From Oscillospiraceae bacterium (GTDB lineage Bacteria; Bacillota; Clostridia; Oscillospirales; Oscillospiraceae), in contig SVLC01000021.1 of the NCBI GenBank assembly GCA_015068155.1, forward strand, positions 1-32,463: a DNA stretch of 32,463 bases, in the 5' to 3' direction. The notes beneath the pieces are model-generated. The model did not search any database and had not been told where the DNA came from. It saw only the letters and a program-made list of their open reading frames with translations. Below are positions 24,111-32,463 of this stretch, one piece after another. The first letter of the stretch is position 1. The number at the start of each line of letters is the position of its first letter. The position numbers were made by a program, and so were the translations under genes.

Positions 24111-24557
24111 ATGAAACTCAACAAATATATTCTCTTTGCCATTTGGATCGGCATGTATATTCTATGCGCCGTGCTGGGCTTTTTACCCCCTCAGGAGGGT
24201 GGAAATAAATGGCTGCTGGTGATCATCGCCCTGCTGTTCTTTTTGCCGCCGGCGCTGCTGCTGTGGAAGCTTTGGAAGGATCGGGACGAAAAGCTGCTGA
24301 AGCTGATGCAACGGATCGCTCTGATCGCGGTCATCGCCACGGTGACGGCGCTGGTGGTGAACCTGCTTTCGGTGGCGCTGATCATCGTCATGCCGGAAGA
24401 GCAGGCGCTGATCTTTGGCGATGTACTCTATGATATTCTGATCTTGGTATCCACCCCTATGGTCTGCGGCCAGTATTGGGGCATCGGTCTGGTGGGCTGG
24501 GTAGCCCTGCTTTGGAGCTGTGTTTTCGCCCGACAGGCGCTGAAAAAGGGCAAATAA
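24111..24557 (+). CDS. small integral membrane protein, unknown
   Basis: A 148-residue protein with four to five hydrophobic segments (about 7-25, 33-52, 66-92, 105-114, 120-140) separated by short charged loops (WKLWKDRDEK). No family is recognised. The ATG follows CCAAGGAGCGCTTT, so the start is well supported. It is transcribed alone from 24053, divergently from nrdR, and ends at a strong terminator. Nothing in its neighbours points to a role. Confidence 0.65.
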   Translation: MKLNKYILFAIWIGMYILCAVLGFLPPQEGGNKWLLVIIALLFFLPPALLLWKLWKDRDEKLLKLMQRIALIAVIATVTALVVNLLSVALIIVMPEEQALIFGDVLYDILILVSTPMVCGQYWGIGLVGWVALLWSCVFARQALKKGK

Positions 24558-24567
24558 GGGAAAAATG

Positions 24568-24597
24568 GCCACTCTACTGCTGGTAGAGTGGCTTTTC
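24568..24597 (+). terminator. terminator after the small membrane protein gene
   Basis: A perfect 10-base stem (GCCACTCTAC, 24568-24577; GTAGAGTGGC, 24583-24592) with a TGCTG loop, followed by TTTT. Confidence 0.9.
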
Positions 24598-24630
24598 TAC
24601 TGCCAGGAAAAGGGCTCTCCTGTTAAAAGG

Positions 24631-24659
24631 GTGACTTTTGAATTGCCGTTTGCTAAGAT
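24631..24659 (+). promoter_or_regulatory. promoter for degV
   Basis: GTGACT (24631-24636), a 17-base spacer and TAAGAT (24654-24659). Confidence 0.55.
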
Positions 24660-24696
24660 GGGGAAAGAATAATTAAAAAATGGAGCGTAATGACCT

Positions 24697-25560
24697 ATGG
24701 CAAATTATCAGATTATCGTAGACTCCGGCTCTGACCTGCCGGTTTCCGAACTGACCCGGCTGGATGTAAAAATGGCTTCCCTGAGCCTGCTGTTCCGGGG
24801 TCAGACTTTGGAAGACTCCGTCACCGATGATACAAAAGAATTCTACGCGGCTATGCGGGCGGGGGAAGCGGCATCCACCTCTGCCATCAATCCGGAGGGC
24901 TGGACCCGGGTGATGGAGCCGGAACTGCAGGCAGGAAAGGATCTGCTGGTCATCGCGTTTTCTTCCGGCTTGAGCACTACGTATCAGTCCGCGATGATCG
25001 CCGCCGATGAGTTGCGGGAAAAATATCCCCAGCGGCAGATCCGGGTGGTGGATTCCCTTTGCGCGTCTTTGGGCGGCGGCCTGCTGGTGTGGCATGCCTG
25101 CCGGAAGCGGGATGCCGGTATGGATCTGGAGGAATTGACCGCCTGGGTGGAGACCAATAAGTGGCATCTGTGCCACTGGTTTACCGTGGACGATCTGAAG
25201 TACCTGAAGCGGGGCGGCCGTATCAGCGCCGCGACCGCGCTGCTGGGAACCATGCTGAATATCAAGCCGGTGCTCCATGTGGATGACGAGGGTCATCTGG
25301 TCAGCGTATCCAAGTCCCGGGGCAGAAAGGCGTCCATTGAGGCGCTGGCTCAGCAGATGGAAAAGCTGTCCGCCTTCGGCGAGAACGAAGCAGCATTTAT
25401 CTGCCACGGCGATTGCCTGGAGGATGCCAACTATTTGGCCCGGCAGATCAAAGAACGCTGCGGCGTGAAGCAGGTGTTCATCGGCTATACCGGCGCAGTA
25501 ATCGGCGCCCATTCCGGCCCCGGCACCCTGGCGCTGTTCTTCCTGGGTAAGCACAGATAA
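24697..25560 (+). CDS. DegV-family (fatty-acid-binding) protein
   Basis: A 287-residue DegV/FakB-type protein. The N-terminal IIVDSGSDLP (6-15), the STSAINP segment (about 61-67) and the FSSGLSTTYQSA segment (about 89-100) are characteristic; a long C-terminal domain contains the LKRGGRIS helix start. FakB proteins present fatty acids to the FakA kinase for phospholipid synthesis; whether this copy binds fatty acid is inferred from family. The ATG has a modest ribosome site (TGGAG, about 11 bases away). The gene ends at a GNRA-looped terminator shared with the convergent pckA. Confidence 0.85.
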   Translation: MANYQIIVDSGSDLPVSELTRLDVKMASLSLLFRGQTLEDSVTDDTKEFYAAMRAGEAASTSAINPEGWTRVMEPELQAGKDLLVIAFSSGLSTTYQSAMIAADELREKYPQRQIRVVDSLCASLGGGLLVWHACRKRDAGMDLEELTAWVETNKWHLCHWFTVDDLKYLKRGGRISAATALLGTMLNIKPVLHVDDEGHLVSVSKSRGRKASIEALAQQMEKLSAFGENEAAFICHGDCLEDANYLARQIKERCGVKQVFIGYTGAVIGAHSGPGTLALFFLGKHR

Positions 25561-25571
25561 TACAAAATACG

Positions 25572-25600
25572 AAAGGACGGTCGCAAGACCGTCCTTTTCT
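25572..25600. terminator. bidirectional terminator
   Basis: A perfect 11-base stem (AAAGGACGGTC, 25572-25582; GACCGTCCTTT, 25587-25597) with a GCAA tetraloop, between degV and pckA. Confidence 0.9.
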
Positions 25601-25612
25601 TGTTTTGGGGGC

Positions 25613-27211
25613 TTACAGCTTGGGGCCGGCTTCCACCAGGGCCTTGCCCTTTTCGTTGCCGGTGTACTTGACGAAATTCTTGATGAACCGACCGGCCAGA
25701 TCCTCGGCCTTGCGCTGCCATTCGGCCACATCGGCATAGGTATCTCTGGGATCCAGGATGGCGGGATTGACGCCGGGCAGGGAAGTGGGCACTTCCAGGT
25801 TGAACAGGGGGATCACCTTGGTGTCGGCCTGGTTGATGGCGCCGGAGAGGATGGCGTCGATGATGCCGCGGGTATCCTTGATGGTGATGCGCTTGCCGGT
25901 GCCGTTCCAGCCGGTGTTGACCAGGTAGGCCTTGGCGCCGTTGGCTTCCATCTTCTTCACCAGTTCCTCACCGTACTTGGTGGGATGCAGCTCCAGGAAG
26001 GCCTGGCCGAAGCAGGCGGAGAAGGTGGGGGTGGGCTCGGTGATGCCCCGCTCGGTGCCGGCCAGCTTGGCGGTGAAGCCGGACAGGAAGTAGTACTGAG
26101 CCTGCTCGGGAGTCAGAATGGACACGGGAGGCAGTACGCCGAAGGCGTCGGCGGACAGGAAGATCACGTTCTTGGCAGCGGGAGCTGCGGAAACGGGCTT
26201 GACGATGTTGGTGATGTGGCTGATGGGGTAGGACACGCGGGTGTTTTCCGTGACGGACTTGTCGGCAAAGTCGCACTTGCCGTTTTCGTCCACGGTTACA
26301 TTTTCCAGCAGGGCGTTGCGCTTGATGGCGTTATAGATATCCGGCTCGGACGCGGGATCCAGGTTGATGACCTTGGCATAGCAGCCGCCTTCAAAGTTAA
26401 ACACGCCGTTATCGTCCCAGCCGTGCTCGTCATCGCCGATCAAAAGGCGCTTGGGGTCGGTGGACAGGGTGGTCTTGCCGGTGCCGGACAGACCGAAGAA
26501 CAGGGCGGTGTTCTTGCCCTCCATATCGGTGTTGGCGGAGCAGTGCATGGAAGCGATGCCCTTCAGGGGTAGGTAGTAGTTCATCATGGAGAACATACCC
26601 TTCTTCATCTCGCCGCCGTACCAGGTGTTGAGGATCACCTGCTCACGGGAAGAAATGTTGAAGGCCACGCAGGTGGAGGAATTCAGGCCCAGCTCCTTAT
26701 AGTTTTCCACGGAAGCCAGGGAGGCGTTGTATACCACGAAGTCGGGCTGGAAGGTCTTCAGCTCTTCTTCGCTGGGCACGATGAACATATTCTTGATGAA
26801 ATGGGCCTGCCATGCCACTTCCATCACGAAACGAACATTCATGCGGGTGTCGGCATTGGCGCCGCAGAAAGCATCGACAACATACAGCTTCTTGTTGCAC
26901 AGCTCCTTGACAGCCAGGTCCTTCACGGTGGCCCAGACTTCCTCGGTCATGGGGTGGTTGTCGTTCTTGAACTCATCGGAGGTCCACCAAACGGTGTCCT
27001 TGGAGTTTTCGTCCATAACGATGTACTTGTCTTTGGGGGAGCGGCCGGTATAAACGCCGGTCATCACATTTACGGCGCCCAGCTCTGTCAGCTGGCCTTT
27101 TTCGTAGCCAGTGAGGGAGGGGTCCATTTCTGCTTCAAACAAAACCTCGTAGGAAGGATTGTGGAGGATCTCGGTGGTTCCGGTAATGCCGTATTTGGTC
27201 AGATCAAGCAT
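25613..27211 (-). CDS. pckA: phosphoenolpyruvate carboxykinase (ATP)
   Basis: A 532-residue ATP-dependent PckA of normal length. Visible are GRSPKD (56-61) at the oxaloacetate site, the P-loop [11 protein letters not shown] (240-250), the metal-binding [11 protein letters not shown] (257-267) and the C-terminal NTGWNGTG. It interconverts oxaloacetate + ATP and PEP + CO2 + ADP; in fermenting anaerobes it can run towards oxaloacetate and make ATP. It is divergent from the oxaloacetate decarboxylase cluster, so the pair shares one metabolite and one control region. The ATG follows GAGGTTACTACC. Its own promoter is at 27267-27295. Confidence 0.97.
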   Translation of the reverse strand: MLDLTKYGITGTTEILHNPSYEVLFEAEMDPSLTGYEKGQLTELGAVNVMTGVYTGRSPKDKYIVMDENSKDTVWWTSDEFKNDNHPMTEEVWATVKDLAVKELCNKKLYVVDAFCGANADTRMNVRFVMEVAWQAHFIKNMFIVPSEEELKTFQPDFVVYNASLASVENYKELGLNSSTCVAFNISSREQVILNTWYGGEMKKGMFSMMNYYLPLKGIASMHCSANTDMEGKNTALFFGLSGTGKTTLSTDPKRLLIGDDEHGWDDNGVFNFEGGCYAKVINLDPASEPDIYNAIKRNALLENVTVDENGKCDFADKSVTENTRVSYPISHITNIVKPVSAAPAAKNVIFLSADAFGVLPPVSILTPEQAQYYFLSGFTAKLAGTERGITEPTPTFSACFGQAFLELHPTKYGEELVKKMEANGAKAYLVNTGWNGTGKRITIKDTRGIIDAILSGAINQADTKVIPLFNLEVPTSLPGVNPAILDPRDTYADVAEWQRKAEDLAGRFIKNFVKYTGNEKGKALVEAGPKL

Positions 27212-27266
27212 GGTAGTAACCTCGTTTCATAATAGTGATGCAGCGCATCGATATAGTGCAAATACT

Positions 27267-27295
27267 ATCATATCGCATTGCTGTGGAAAAATCAA
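27267..27295 (-). promoter_or_regulatory. pckA promoter
   Basis: On the minus strand TTGATT (27295-27290), a 17-base spacer and TATGAT (27272-27267). Confidence 0.7.
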
Positions 27296-27445
27296 TACGA
27301 CTCGGTGAAAATAATATAGAATAATAATGTATATTTTACACGAATTTGTGTATTTTGGGGATTTGTGTCGATGACGGAGCAGTTTGTCTTCCAAACTGCC
27401 TTTGCCTGGAGGAACGGGAAATTCATAAAATATCCAAAAATATGC

Positions 27446-27473
27446 TTGCATTTTTGGTTATATATGCTATGAT
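27446..27473 (+). promoter_or_regulatory. promoter for the oad operon
   Basis: TTGCAT (27446-27451), a 16-base spacer and TATGAT (27468-27473) with an upstream TG (extended -10). The leader to oadA is about 95 bases. Confidence 0.65.
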
Positions 27474-27574
27474 GTAAGTGGTGGAGGATGGGATTTTCCT
27501 GCCTGCCACCGGGATTATCCAATATTTCAGGAATGTTTCCTGTGCATTATGATTTCACTGGAGGTAATTAAAAC

Positions 27575-28960
27575 ATGGCAAAAAAAGTTCAGTTTGTAGA
27601 GACTGTTCTGCGTGACGCCAACCAGTCTCTCATCGCCACCCGTCTGCCCTACGATAAGTTCGAGCCTATTCTGGAGACCATTGACAAGGCCGGTTATTAT
27701 GCCTGCGAATGCTGGGGCGGCGCCACCTTCGATGTGTGCCTGCGCTACCTGCACGAAGATCCCTGGGAGCGGCTGCGGAAGATCCGCGCCAAGCTGCCCA
27801 ATACCAAGCTGCAGATGCTGCTGCGTGGTCAGAATGTGCTGGGCTATGCCCACTATCCCGATGATTTTGTCAAGCTTTTTGTGCAGAAGGCTGTGGAAAA
27901 CGGCATCGATGTGATCCGTATTTTCGACGCGCTGAACGATGTCAATAATTTGAAGGTGGCAATGGAAGCCACTGTGAAAGCCGGCGCCATTGCTTCCGGC
28001 ACCATTTCCTACACCACTTCTCCTGTACATACCCACAAGAAGTATGTGGAAATGGTCAACGATCTGAAGTCTATGGGCGCTTCTACCATCTGCATCAAGG
28101 ATATGGCCGGCATCATGGGTCCCCAGGAGGCCTATGACCTGGTTTCCGCTATTAAGGATGCCCATCCGGATCTGCCCATCGACCTGCATACCCACTCCAC
28201 CACCGGCCTGGCCTTCATGACCTACCTGAAGGCTGTGGAAGCCGGCGTGGACATCATTGACACCGCCATTTCTCCCTTCTCCGGCGGTACTTCCCAGCCC
28301 GCTACCGAGACCCTGGCCTACGCCCTGCGTCAGTTGGGCTACGAGGTGGATCTCAACGACGATGCCACCAAGGCTATGGCCGACTACTTCAAGGGTGTCC
28401 GGGATGAATTTGTGGCTGACGGCACACTGATGCCCAAGTCCATGGCCACCGATACCCAGTGCCTGACCTACCAGGTTCCCGGCGGTATGCTCAGCAACCT
28501 GCTGAGCCAGCTGAAGCAGATGAACGCCCTGGATAAGTTCGACGAGGCGCTCGTCGAGACTCCCAAGGTCCGCGCTGACCTGGGCTATCCTCCTCTGGTG
28601 ACCCCCACCTCTCAGATGGTGGGCGTGCAGGCGGTGCGCAATGTGCTGGACGGCCAGCGCTATAAGACCGTCTCCAAGGAGATCAAGGCCTACTGCCGCG
28701 GCGAATACGGCCAGACCCCCGCGCCCATCGATCCGGCCATCCAGAAGCAGATCCTGGGCGATGAGCAGCCCCTGTCCGTCCGCTATGCCGACACCCTGGA
28801 GCCCATCGTGGATAAGACCCGGCAGCAGCTTGCCGGCGTTGCCAAGTGCGACGAGGATGTGCTCAGCTACATCGCCTTCCCCAATCTGGCTGAAAAGTTC
28901 TTTGCAGAGCGGAAGGAAAAGGAAGAAAACTGCGTTACTTACACCATCACCGAGTGCTAA
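27575..28960 (+). CDS. oadA: oxaloacetate decarboxylase alpha (carboxyltransferase) subunit
   Basis: A 461-residue carboxyltransferase. The HMGL-like TIM barrel has the motif RDANQS (13-18, D14), the carboxylated lysine in CIKDMAG (K175) and the metal-binding HTH (H205, H207). It moves the carboxyl from oxaloacetate to biotin on the separate carrier protein encoded at 29320. The Klebsiella alpha subunit is about 590 residues with its own biotin domain, which this protein lacks; the domain is a separate gene here. A pyruvate carboxylase PycB-type role is an alternative, but the neighbouring beta and gamma pump subunits favour the decarboxylase. The ATG follows CTGGAGGTAATTAAAAC. First gene of the operon. 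Confidence 0.9.
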   Translation: MAKKVQFVETVLRDANQSLIATRLPYDKFEPILETIDKAGYYACECWGGATFDVCLRYLHEDPWERLRKIRAKLPNTKLQMLLRGQNVLGYAHYPDDFVKLFVQKAVENGIDVIRIFDALNDVNNLKVAMEATVKAGAIASGTISYTTSPVHTHKKYVEMVNDLKSMGASTICIKDMAGIMGPQEAYDLVSAIKDAHPDLPIDLHTHSTTGLAFMTYLKAVEAGVDIIDTAISPFSGGTSQPATETLAYALRQLGYEVDLNDDATKAMADYFKGVRDEFVADGTLMPKSMATDTQCLTYQVPGGMLSNLLSQLKQMNALDKFDEALVETPKVRADLGYPPLVTPTSQMVGVQAVRNVLDGQRYKTVSKEIKAYCRGEYGQTPAPIDPAIQKQILGDEQPLSVRYADTLEPIVDKTRQQLAGVAKCDEDVLSYIAFPNLAEKFFAERKEKEENCVTYTITEC

Positions 28961-28972
28961 GGAGGCGGTTGT

Positions 28973-29317
28973 ATGATGTTTCTCTCTACTGAAATCAATT
29001 CCGCAGGCGCAGGCCTGGCCGCCCTGTTGGGTTACGGCGTGGTGTTTTTGGGCCTGATCGCCTTGATGCTGGTGGTCATTGCCGTTGGTAAGTTTTTCCA
29101 GGCGCGGGATCAGAAGAAAAATACCGAACCTTCCGTAGAAGCACCGGTTGCTCCGCAGGAAGTGGCCCCCGCGCCCACTGCACCCGGCTCTGCCGGCGGT
29201 GTGAAGCTCTACGATGTAGAACCCAAGACCGCAGCTATGCTGATGGCCATTGTGGCCGATCAAATGGGCAAGCCCCTGAACGAACTGCGTTTCATTTCCA
29301 TTAAGGAGGTTAAGTGA
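28973..29317 (+). CDS. oadG: oxaloacetate decarboxylase gamma subunit (OadG)
   Basis: A 114-residue protein with one transmembrane segment (about 14-43), a Pro/Ala-rich linker (about 50-72) and a small C-terminal domain (about 74-114). OadG anchors the complex and joins the alpha and beta subunits. It is longer than the second gamma-like gene at 32137. The start at ATG 28973 follows AAGGAGGCGGTTGT; the next ATG at 28976 is equally possible. It overlaps the region upstream of the biotin carrier, whose ribosome site lies inside its last codons. Confidence 0.75.
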   Translation: MMFLSTEINSAGAGLAALLGYGVVFLGLIALMLVVIAVGKFFQARDQKKNTEPSVEAPVAPQEVAPAPTAPGSAGGVKLYDVEPKTAAMLMAIVADQMGKPLNELRFISIKEVK

Positions 29318-29319
29318 TC

Positions 29320-29715
29320 ATGAAATATAAAGTAACTCTCAATGGCCGCGTTTACGAAGTGGAAGTAGAGGCTGGCCAGGCTATGCTGCTGGCTGAGTAC
29401 GAAGCCGTTGCCCCCGCTCCCGCTGCTGTGGCTGCGCCCGCTGCGGCCCCTGCTGCCGCCCCCGCTGCGGCCCCTGCTGCCGCTCCCGCCGTTACCGGCG
29501 CCGGCGAAGCTGTGAATGCGCCCATGCCCGGCACGATCCTGAAGGTCAATGTGGCCAATGGTGATGCCGTTAAGTCTGGCCAGGTGCTGGTGGTGCTGGA
29601 AGCCATGAAGATGGAAAATGAGATCCTGGCGCCCAAGGACGGCACCGTCACCCAGGTGCTGGTAAGCCGCGGCGCAACTGTGGATACCGGCGCTCCCATG
29701 GTGGTCATCGGCTAA
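29320..29715 (+). CDS. biotin carrier protein of the decarboxylase
   Basis: A 131-residue biotinyl protein. A short N-terminal region (1-30) precedes an Ala/Pro linker (about 31-58, PAAA repeats), then a biotin/lipoyl domain (about 66-131) with EAMKMEN, in which Lys97 carries biotin. It shuttles the carboxyl group from OadA to the OadB membrane pump. ATG 29320 is chosen because AGGAGG lies 10 bases upstream; the GTG at 29314 is only 4 bases from that site. Within the linker, a 24-base stretch is repeated in tandem at 29445-29490, consistent with growth by slippage. The gene ends 13 bases before the first oadB gene. Confidence 0.9.
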   Translation: MKYKVTLNGRVYEVEVEAGQAMLLAEYEAVAPAPAAVAAPAAAPAAAPAAAPAAAPAVTGAGEAVNAPMPGTILKVNVANGDAVKSGQVLVVLEAMKMENEILAPKDGTVTQVLVSRGATVDTGAPMVVIG

Positions 29716-29728
29716 AGAGAGGTTTCCT

Positions 29729-30937
29729 ATGATAAACATTGGAGAAACTCTGTTAAATTTATGGAATGATTCCGGTTTTGCCCGGATCATTACCGGTTTT
29801 CTCAGCGAAAACGGATGGCAGAATTTGGTGATGATCGCCGTCGGCTGCTTCCTGCTGTGGCTGGCCATCAGCAAGAAGTTCGAGCCTCTGCTGCTGACGG
29901 GTATTGCCTTCGGCTGTATCCTCACCAATCTGCCCGGCGTCGGTATGTATCATCAGGAACTTTGGGATCAGTTTATGCGCCACGAGATCGGCTTTGGTGA
30001 CATTATGCTCCAGGGCGGTCTGCTGGACTACTTCTACATCGGTGTCAAAAGCTCCGTCTATCCCTGTCTGATCTTCATCGGCGTTGGCGCCATGACCGAC
30101 TTTGGCCCTCTGCTGAGCAATCCCAAGAGCCTGCTGCTGGGCGCCGCTGCCCAGTTGGGCGTATTTCTGGCATTCTTCGCCGCCCGAGCCACCGGCGCCT
30201 TCGATGCGCTGGAGGCTGCCGCCATCGGCATTATCGGCGGCGCTGACGGCCCCACCGCCATTTTCCTGACTTCCAAGCTGGCGCCCCATCTCTTAGGCCC
30301 CATCGCCGTGGCGGCTTACTCCTACATGGCGCTGATCCCCTTCATTCAGCCGCCTATTATGAAGGCCCTGACTACCCCCGAGATGCGCAAGGTGAAGATG
30401 GTGCAGACCCGCACCGTTTCCAAGACCGAGAAGATCATCTTCCCCATCGTGGTCGGCATTTTCGTGGCGCTGCTGCTGCCTTCCACCGGCGCGCTGATCG
30501 GCTGTTTGATGCTGGGTAATCTGCTGAAGGAAACCGGCGTTACCGACCGTCTTTCCGACACGGTGCAAAATGCGCTGATGAACATCGTCACCATTCTGCT
30601 GAGCCTTTCCGTTGGCGCTACCATGGTTGGCTCTACCTTCCTGACGGTGCAGACCCTGCTGATCATTGTGCTGGGTGTGATCGCCTTTATGATCTCTACC
30701 ACCGGCGGTATGCTGGGCGGCGTGATCATGTATAAGGTCACCAAGGGCAAGGTCAATCCCCTCATCGGCTCCGCCGGTGTGTCTGCCGTGCCCATGGCTG
30801 CCCGTGTTTCCAACACCGTCGGTCAGAAATACAATCCTTCCAACTTCCTGCTGATGCACGCCATGGGCCCCAATGTGGCCGGTGTTATCGGCTCCGCCAT
30901 CGCCGCAGGCTTCCTGCTGAGTATGTTTGGCGGCTAA
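29729..30937 (+). CDS. oadB: oxaloacetate decarboxylase beta subunit (Na+ pump), copy 1
   Basis: A 402-residue polytopic protein of the OadB/MmdB/GcdB family. The conserved [10 protein letters not shown] (170-179) and [13 protein letters not shown] (196-208) segments mark the Na+-coupled decarboxylation site. It decarboxylates carboxybiotin and exports Na+ across the membrane. The N-terminus has about 110 residues with two predicted membrane segments and a loop that copy 2 shortens. The ATG follows AAAGAGAGGTTTCCT. It follows the biotin carrier closely, so it belongs to the same operon. Confidence 0.9.
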   Translation: MINIGETLLNLWNDSGFARIITGFLSENGWQNLVMIAVGCFLLWLAISKKFEPLLLTGIAFGCILTNLPGVGMYHQELWDQFMRHEIGFGDIMLQGGLLDYFYIGVKSSVYPCLIFIGVGAMTDFGPLLSNPKSLLLGAAAQLGVFLAFFAARATGAFDALEAAAIGIIGGADGPTAIFLTSKLAPHLLGPIAVAAYSYMALIPFIQPPIMKALTTPEMRKVKMVQTRTVSKTEKIIFPIVVGIFVALLLPSTGALIGCLMLGNLLKETGVTDRLSDTVQNALMNIVTILLSLSVGATMVGSTFLTVQTLLIIVLGVIAFMISTTGGMLGGVIMYKVTKGKVNPLIGSAGVSAVPMAARVSNTVGQKYNPSNFLLMHAMGPNVAGVIGSAIAAGFLLSMFGG

Positions 30938-30993
30938 TAGCATTTAAACAGACTGGGCTAAACTAATTTCTACCATCCATTGGAGGTGTTTCC

Positions 30994-32121
30994 GTGGAAA
31001 TACTCATTCAAAATTTTGCGAATATCCAGTGGCAGCACATCCTTATGTGGGGCATCGGCGGTCTGCTGATCTACCTGGCCATTGCCAAGGAGATGGAGCC
31101 CACCTTGCTGCTCCCCATGGGCTTTGGCGCTATTCTGGTGAATCTGCCTTTGGAAGTGCCCGGCACCGGCGTACAGCATGTCATCGACACCCTGTTTTCC
31201 ATCGGTATCGACGGCGCGGAGTTGTTCCCGCTGCTGCTGTTCATCGGCATCGGCGCCATGATCGATTTTCAACCGTTGCTGACCAATCCAAAGCTGATGA
31301 TCTTTGGCGCGGCCGCCCAGTTTGGCATTTTCTTCACAGTGCTGCTGGCCAGCTTTTTCGGATTTGATCTGAAGGATGCCGCTTCCATCGGCATCATCGG
31401 CGCAGCCGACGGTCCTACCTCCATCTTTGTGGCCACGGCGCTTGGCTCCAACTACTTAGGCGCCATCATGGTGGCGGCCTATTCCTACATGGCCCTGGTG
31501 CCCCTGGTACAGCCGCCTATTATCAAGGCCTGCACCACCCGCAAGGAACGGCTGATCCGTATGGAATACAAGGGCAAACCCGTTCCCAAGATCGTTAAGA
31601 TCCTGTTCCCCATCGTGGTGACCATGCTGGTGGCTTTTGTAGCGCCCGATGCGGTGGCGCTGATCGGCTTTTTGATGTTTGGCAATCTGATCCGGGAATG
31701 CGGCGTTATGGACAGCCTTTCCAACACTGCCCAGAACGTACTGGCAAACCTCATCACCATTCTGCTGGGCATCACCATCGCCTCCCGCATGAAGGCGGAG
31801 GAATTCCTGCAGTGGCAGACCCTGCTGATCATGGGCCTGGGCCTGATCGCCTTTATCGTGGATACCTTCGGCGGCATTATGATTGCCAAGCTGATGAATC
31901 TTTTCCTGCCCGAGGGCAAAAAGATCAATCCTATGATCGGCGCTGCCGGTATTTCCGCTTTCCCCATGTCCGCCCGGGTGGTTCACAAGCTGGGCCTGGA
32001 AGAGGATAGCTCCAACTTCCTGCTGATGCATTCCATCGGCGTCAATGTTTCCGGCCAGATCGCATCGGTTATCGCCGGCGGTCTGATCCTGGCCCTGGTC
32101 AAGGGTATGCTGGGTCTGTAA
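30994..32121 (+). CDS. oxaloacetate decarboxylase beta subunit-like Na+ pump, copy 2
   Basis: A 375-residue paralogue of the preceding protein with the same family motifs: GAADGPTSIF (136-145) and [15 protein letters not shown] (161-175). The second Gly of GGADGP in copy 1 is Ala here. It is shorter at the N-terminus and diverges clearly in sequence, so it is an old duplication or a second acquisition, not a recent tandem copy. The GTG start follows GGAGGTGTTTCC. It lies 56 bases after copy 1, with a gamma-like gene just downstream, making a second beta/gamma module. It could pair with the same carrier, or belong to another decarboxylase. Confidence 0.85.
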   Translation: MEILIQNFANIQWQHILMWGIGGLLIYLAIAKEMEPTLLLPMGFGAILVNLPLEVPGTGVQHVIDTLFSIGIDGAELFPLLLFIGIGAMIDFQPLLTNPKLMIFGAAAQFGIFFTVLLASFFGFDLKDAASIGIIGAADGPTSIFVATALGSNYLGAIMVAAYSYMALVPLVQPPIIKACTTRKERLIRMEYKGKPVPKIVKILFPIVVTMLVAFVAPDAVALIGFLMFGNLIRECGVMDSLSNTAQNVLANLITILLGITIASRMKAEEFLQWQTLLIMGLGLIAFIVDTFGGIMIAKLMNLFLPEGKKINPMIGAAGISAFPMSARVVHKLGLEEDSSNFLLMHSIGVNVSGQIASVIAGGLILALVKGMLGL

Positions 32122-32136
32122 AAGGAGGGTGAAAAT

Positions 32137-32319
32137 ATGCATGAATGGATCATGAGTATCGGCTATGCCATCCTGGAGTTCTTTCAGAATCTGAACGTCG
32201 GCAATATTTTAACCTCCCTGTCCATCATGGGCACGGGCATGCTGGGGATTTTCACCGTCACCTGCGTGATCATCCTGGTGGTTACCCTGCTGATCAAGAT
32301 ATTTACCCCGAAACAATAA
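32137..32319 (+). CDS. short OadG-like gamma subunit
   Basis: A 60-residue protein with one transmembrane segment (about 30-52), in which GTGMLGIF precedes Val/Ile/Leu residues and a basic LLIKIFTPK end, as in OadG. There is no C-terminal domain, unlike the gamma subunit at 28973. It lies 15 bases after the second oadB, with an excellent ribosome site (AAAGGAGGG). It probably assembles with that beta subunit. The gene ends just before the IS end; no terminator is seen between them. Confidence 0.65.
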   Translation: MHEWIMSIGYAILEFFQNLNVGNILTSLSIMGTGMLGIFTVTCVIILVVTLLIKIFTPKQ

Positions 32320-32342
32320 TGAAATCCGCCTGCGGTGCAATG

Positions 32343-32463
32343 CTGAAGTAGTCAATAGTTAGTAGACACAAAATTTCTTATGCCACCAGTTCTGTTCTGT
32401 ACAGGACTGGTGGTTTTCCATTGAGTTTGCGGACTGGTCGCTCGTTGTTGAAATAGTGGATTG
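32343..32463 (-). mobile_element. end of an IS3-family insertion sequence, partial
   Basis: The transposase 3' end runs off the window, and a non-coding tail extends about 35 bases past its stop. The likely element edge is at TGAAGTAG (32343), fitting the TG...CA ends of IS3-type elements. The other end and any target-site duplication are outside the window, so the exact boundary is approximate. Confidence 0.6.
32378..32463 (-). CDS. IS3-family transposase (OrfB) C-terminus, partial
   Basis: Read on the minus strand, the last 27 codons give IHYFNNERPVRKLNG ... PPVLYRTELVA and stop (TAA at 32380-32378). The YN-x-ER-x5-LNG-x-(S/P)PV-x-YR pattern is the conserved C-terminus of IS3/IS150-type DDE integrases. 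The start and catalytic residues lie outside the window. It faces the oad operon convergently, so it sits just downstream of the short OadG-like gene. Confidence 0.8.
   Translation of the reverse strand, partial: IHYFNNERPVRKLNGKPPVLYRTELVA

Larger units (their letters stand above)
27212..27574. promoter_or_regulatory. 363-base divergent control region between pckA and oadA
   Basis: No gene is seen. It holds two promoters (described separately) and several dyads: GATGC-AGC-GCATC (27237-27249), ATAGT-N6-ACTAT (27253-27268) overlapping the pckA -10, TACAC-N6-GTGTA (27337-27352), GCAGTTTG-N5-CAAACTGC (27379-27399), and CAGGAA-TGT-TTCCTG (27528-27542) in the oadA leader. ATTTGTGT is repeated at 27344 and 27361. 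These suggest regulator binding sites or RNA structure; none matches a binding site I recognise. Confidence 0.5.

Noticed and set aside
27379..27399. Terminator between the pckA and oad promoters
   Set aside because: The 8-base stem is perfect but no T-run of useful length follows on either strand.
29440..29495. CRISPR or other repeat array
   Set aside because: The repetition is a coding Ala/Pro linker in the biotin carrier gene.

Overview
The window looks like a GC-rich, spore-forming Clostridia chromosome, probably of the Oscillospiraceae/Ruminococcaceae kind. This is inferred from the yabP-yabQ sporulation genes beside divIC and an S1-domain gene, a CIRCE-controlled groESL, NrdR, a Noc/ParB-type protein, and a Na+-pumping oxaloacetate decarboxylase next to ATP-type PEP carboxykinase. 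Nearly all of it reads as ordinary core chromosome. Only the two edges look disturbed: a degenerate tRNA-Leu 5' half on the left and the end of an IS3-type insertion sequence on the right.

Layout. 1-91: start of a membrane protein running off the left edge, whose leader contains a tRNA-Leu-like 5' half behind a near-perfect promoter. 289-3541: an HPr-kinase-like P-loop protein followed by a Tet(M)-like translational GTPase fused to a C-terminal NYN (YacP/Rae1-like) nuclease domain. 3603-6165 (minus): acyltransferase/zinc-ribbon protein overlapping a Na+/glutamate-type symporter. 6444-7223: YwaF-like membrane protein. 7263-8541 (minus): phosphopantetheinyl transferase and TatD DNase. 8657-10143: yabP, yabQ, divIC, S1-domain yabR-like. 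10243-11451: SDR oxidoreductase and rpiB. 11483-11896 (minus): zinc-ribbon membrane protein. 12131-14729: typA and a lipoprotein. 14778-16696 (minus): groES-groEL with CIRCE. 17102-18934: a multidomain secreted wall protein. 19068-21783: OmpR-type two-component system. 21784-22161: a gene-free, potentially structured RNA region, then the noc-like gene. 23009-23956 (minus): nrdR and an SdpI-like membrane protein. 24111-25560: small membrane protein and DegV. 25613-27211 (minus): pckA. 27575-32319: oadA, oadG, biotin carrier, oadB, a second oadB and a second short oadG. 32343-32463: end of an IS3-type element.

How the genes fit together. pckA and the oad cluster diverge from one regulatory region and share the oxaloacetate node: PckA interconverts PEP and oxaloacetate with ATP, while the Oad complex decarboxylates oxaloacetate to pyruvate and exports Na+. 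The resulting Na+ gradient could drive the GltS-type symporter. Several convergent gene pairs are separated by strong hairpins that can terminate in both directions.

The most unusual items are the GTPase-NYN fusion, the tRNA-like leader, the duplicated beta/gamma pump modules, the structured region before noc, and three helically phased DnaA-box-like sites between groES and the secreted protein. No CRISPR array, rRNA, prophage or defence island was seen. All functions are read from sequence motifs; no database search was possible.
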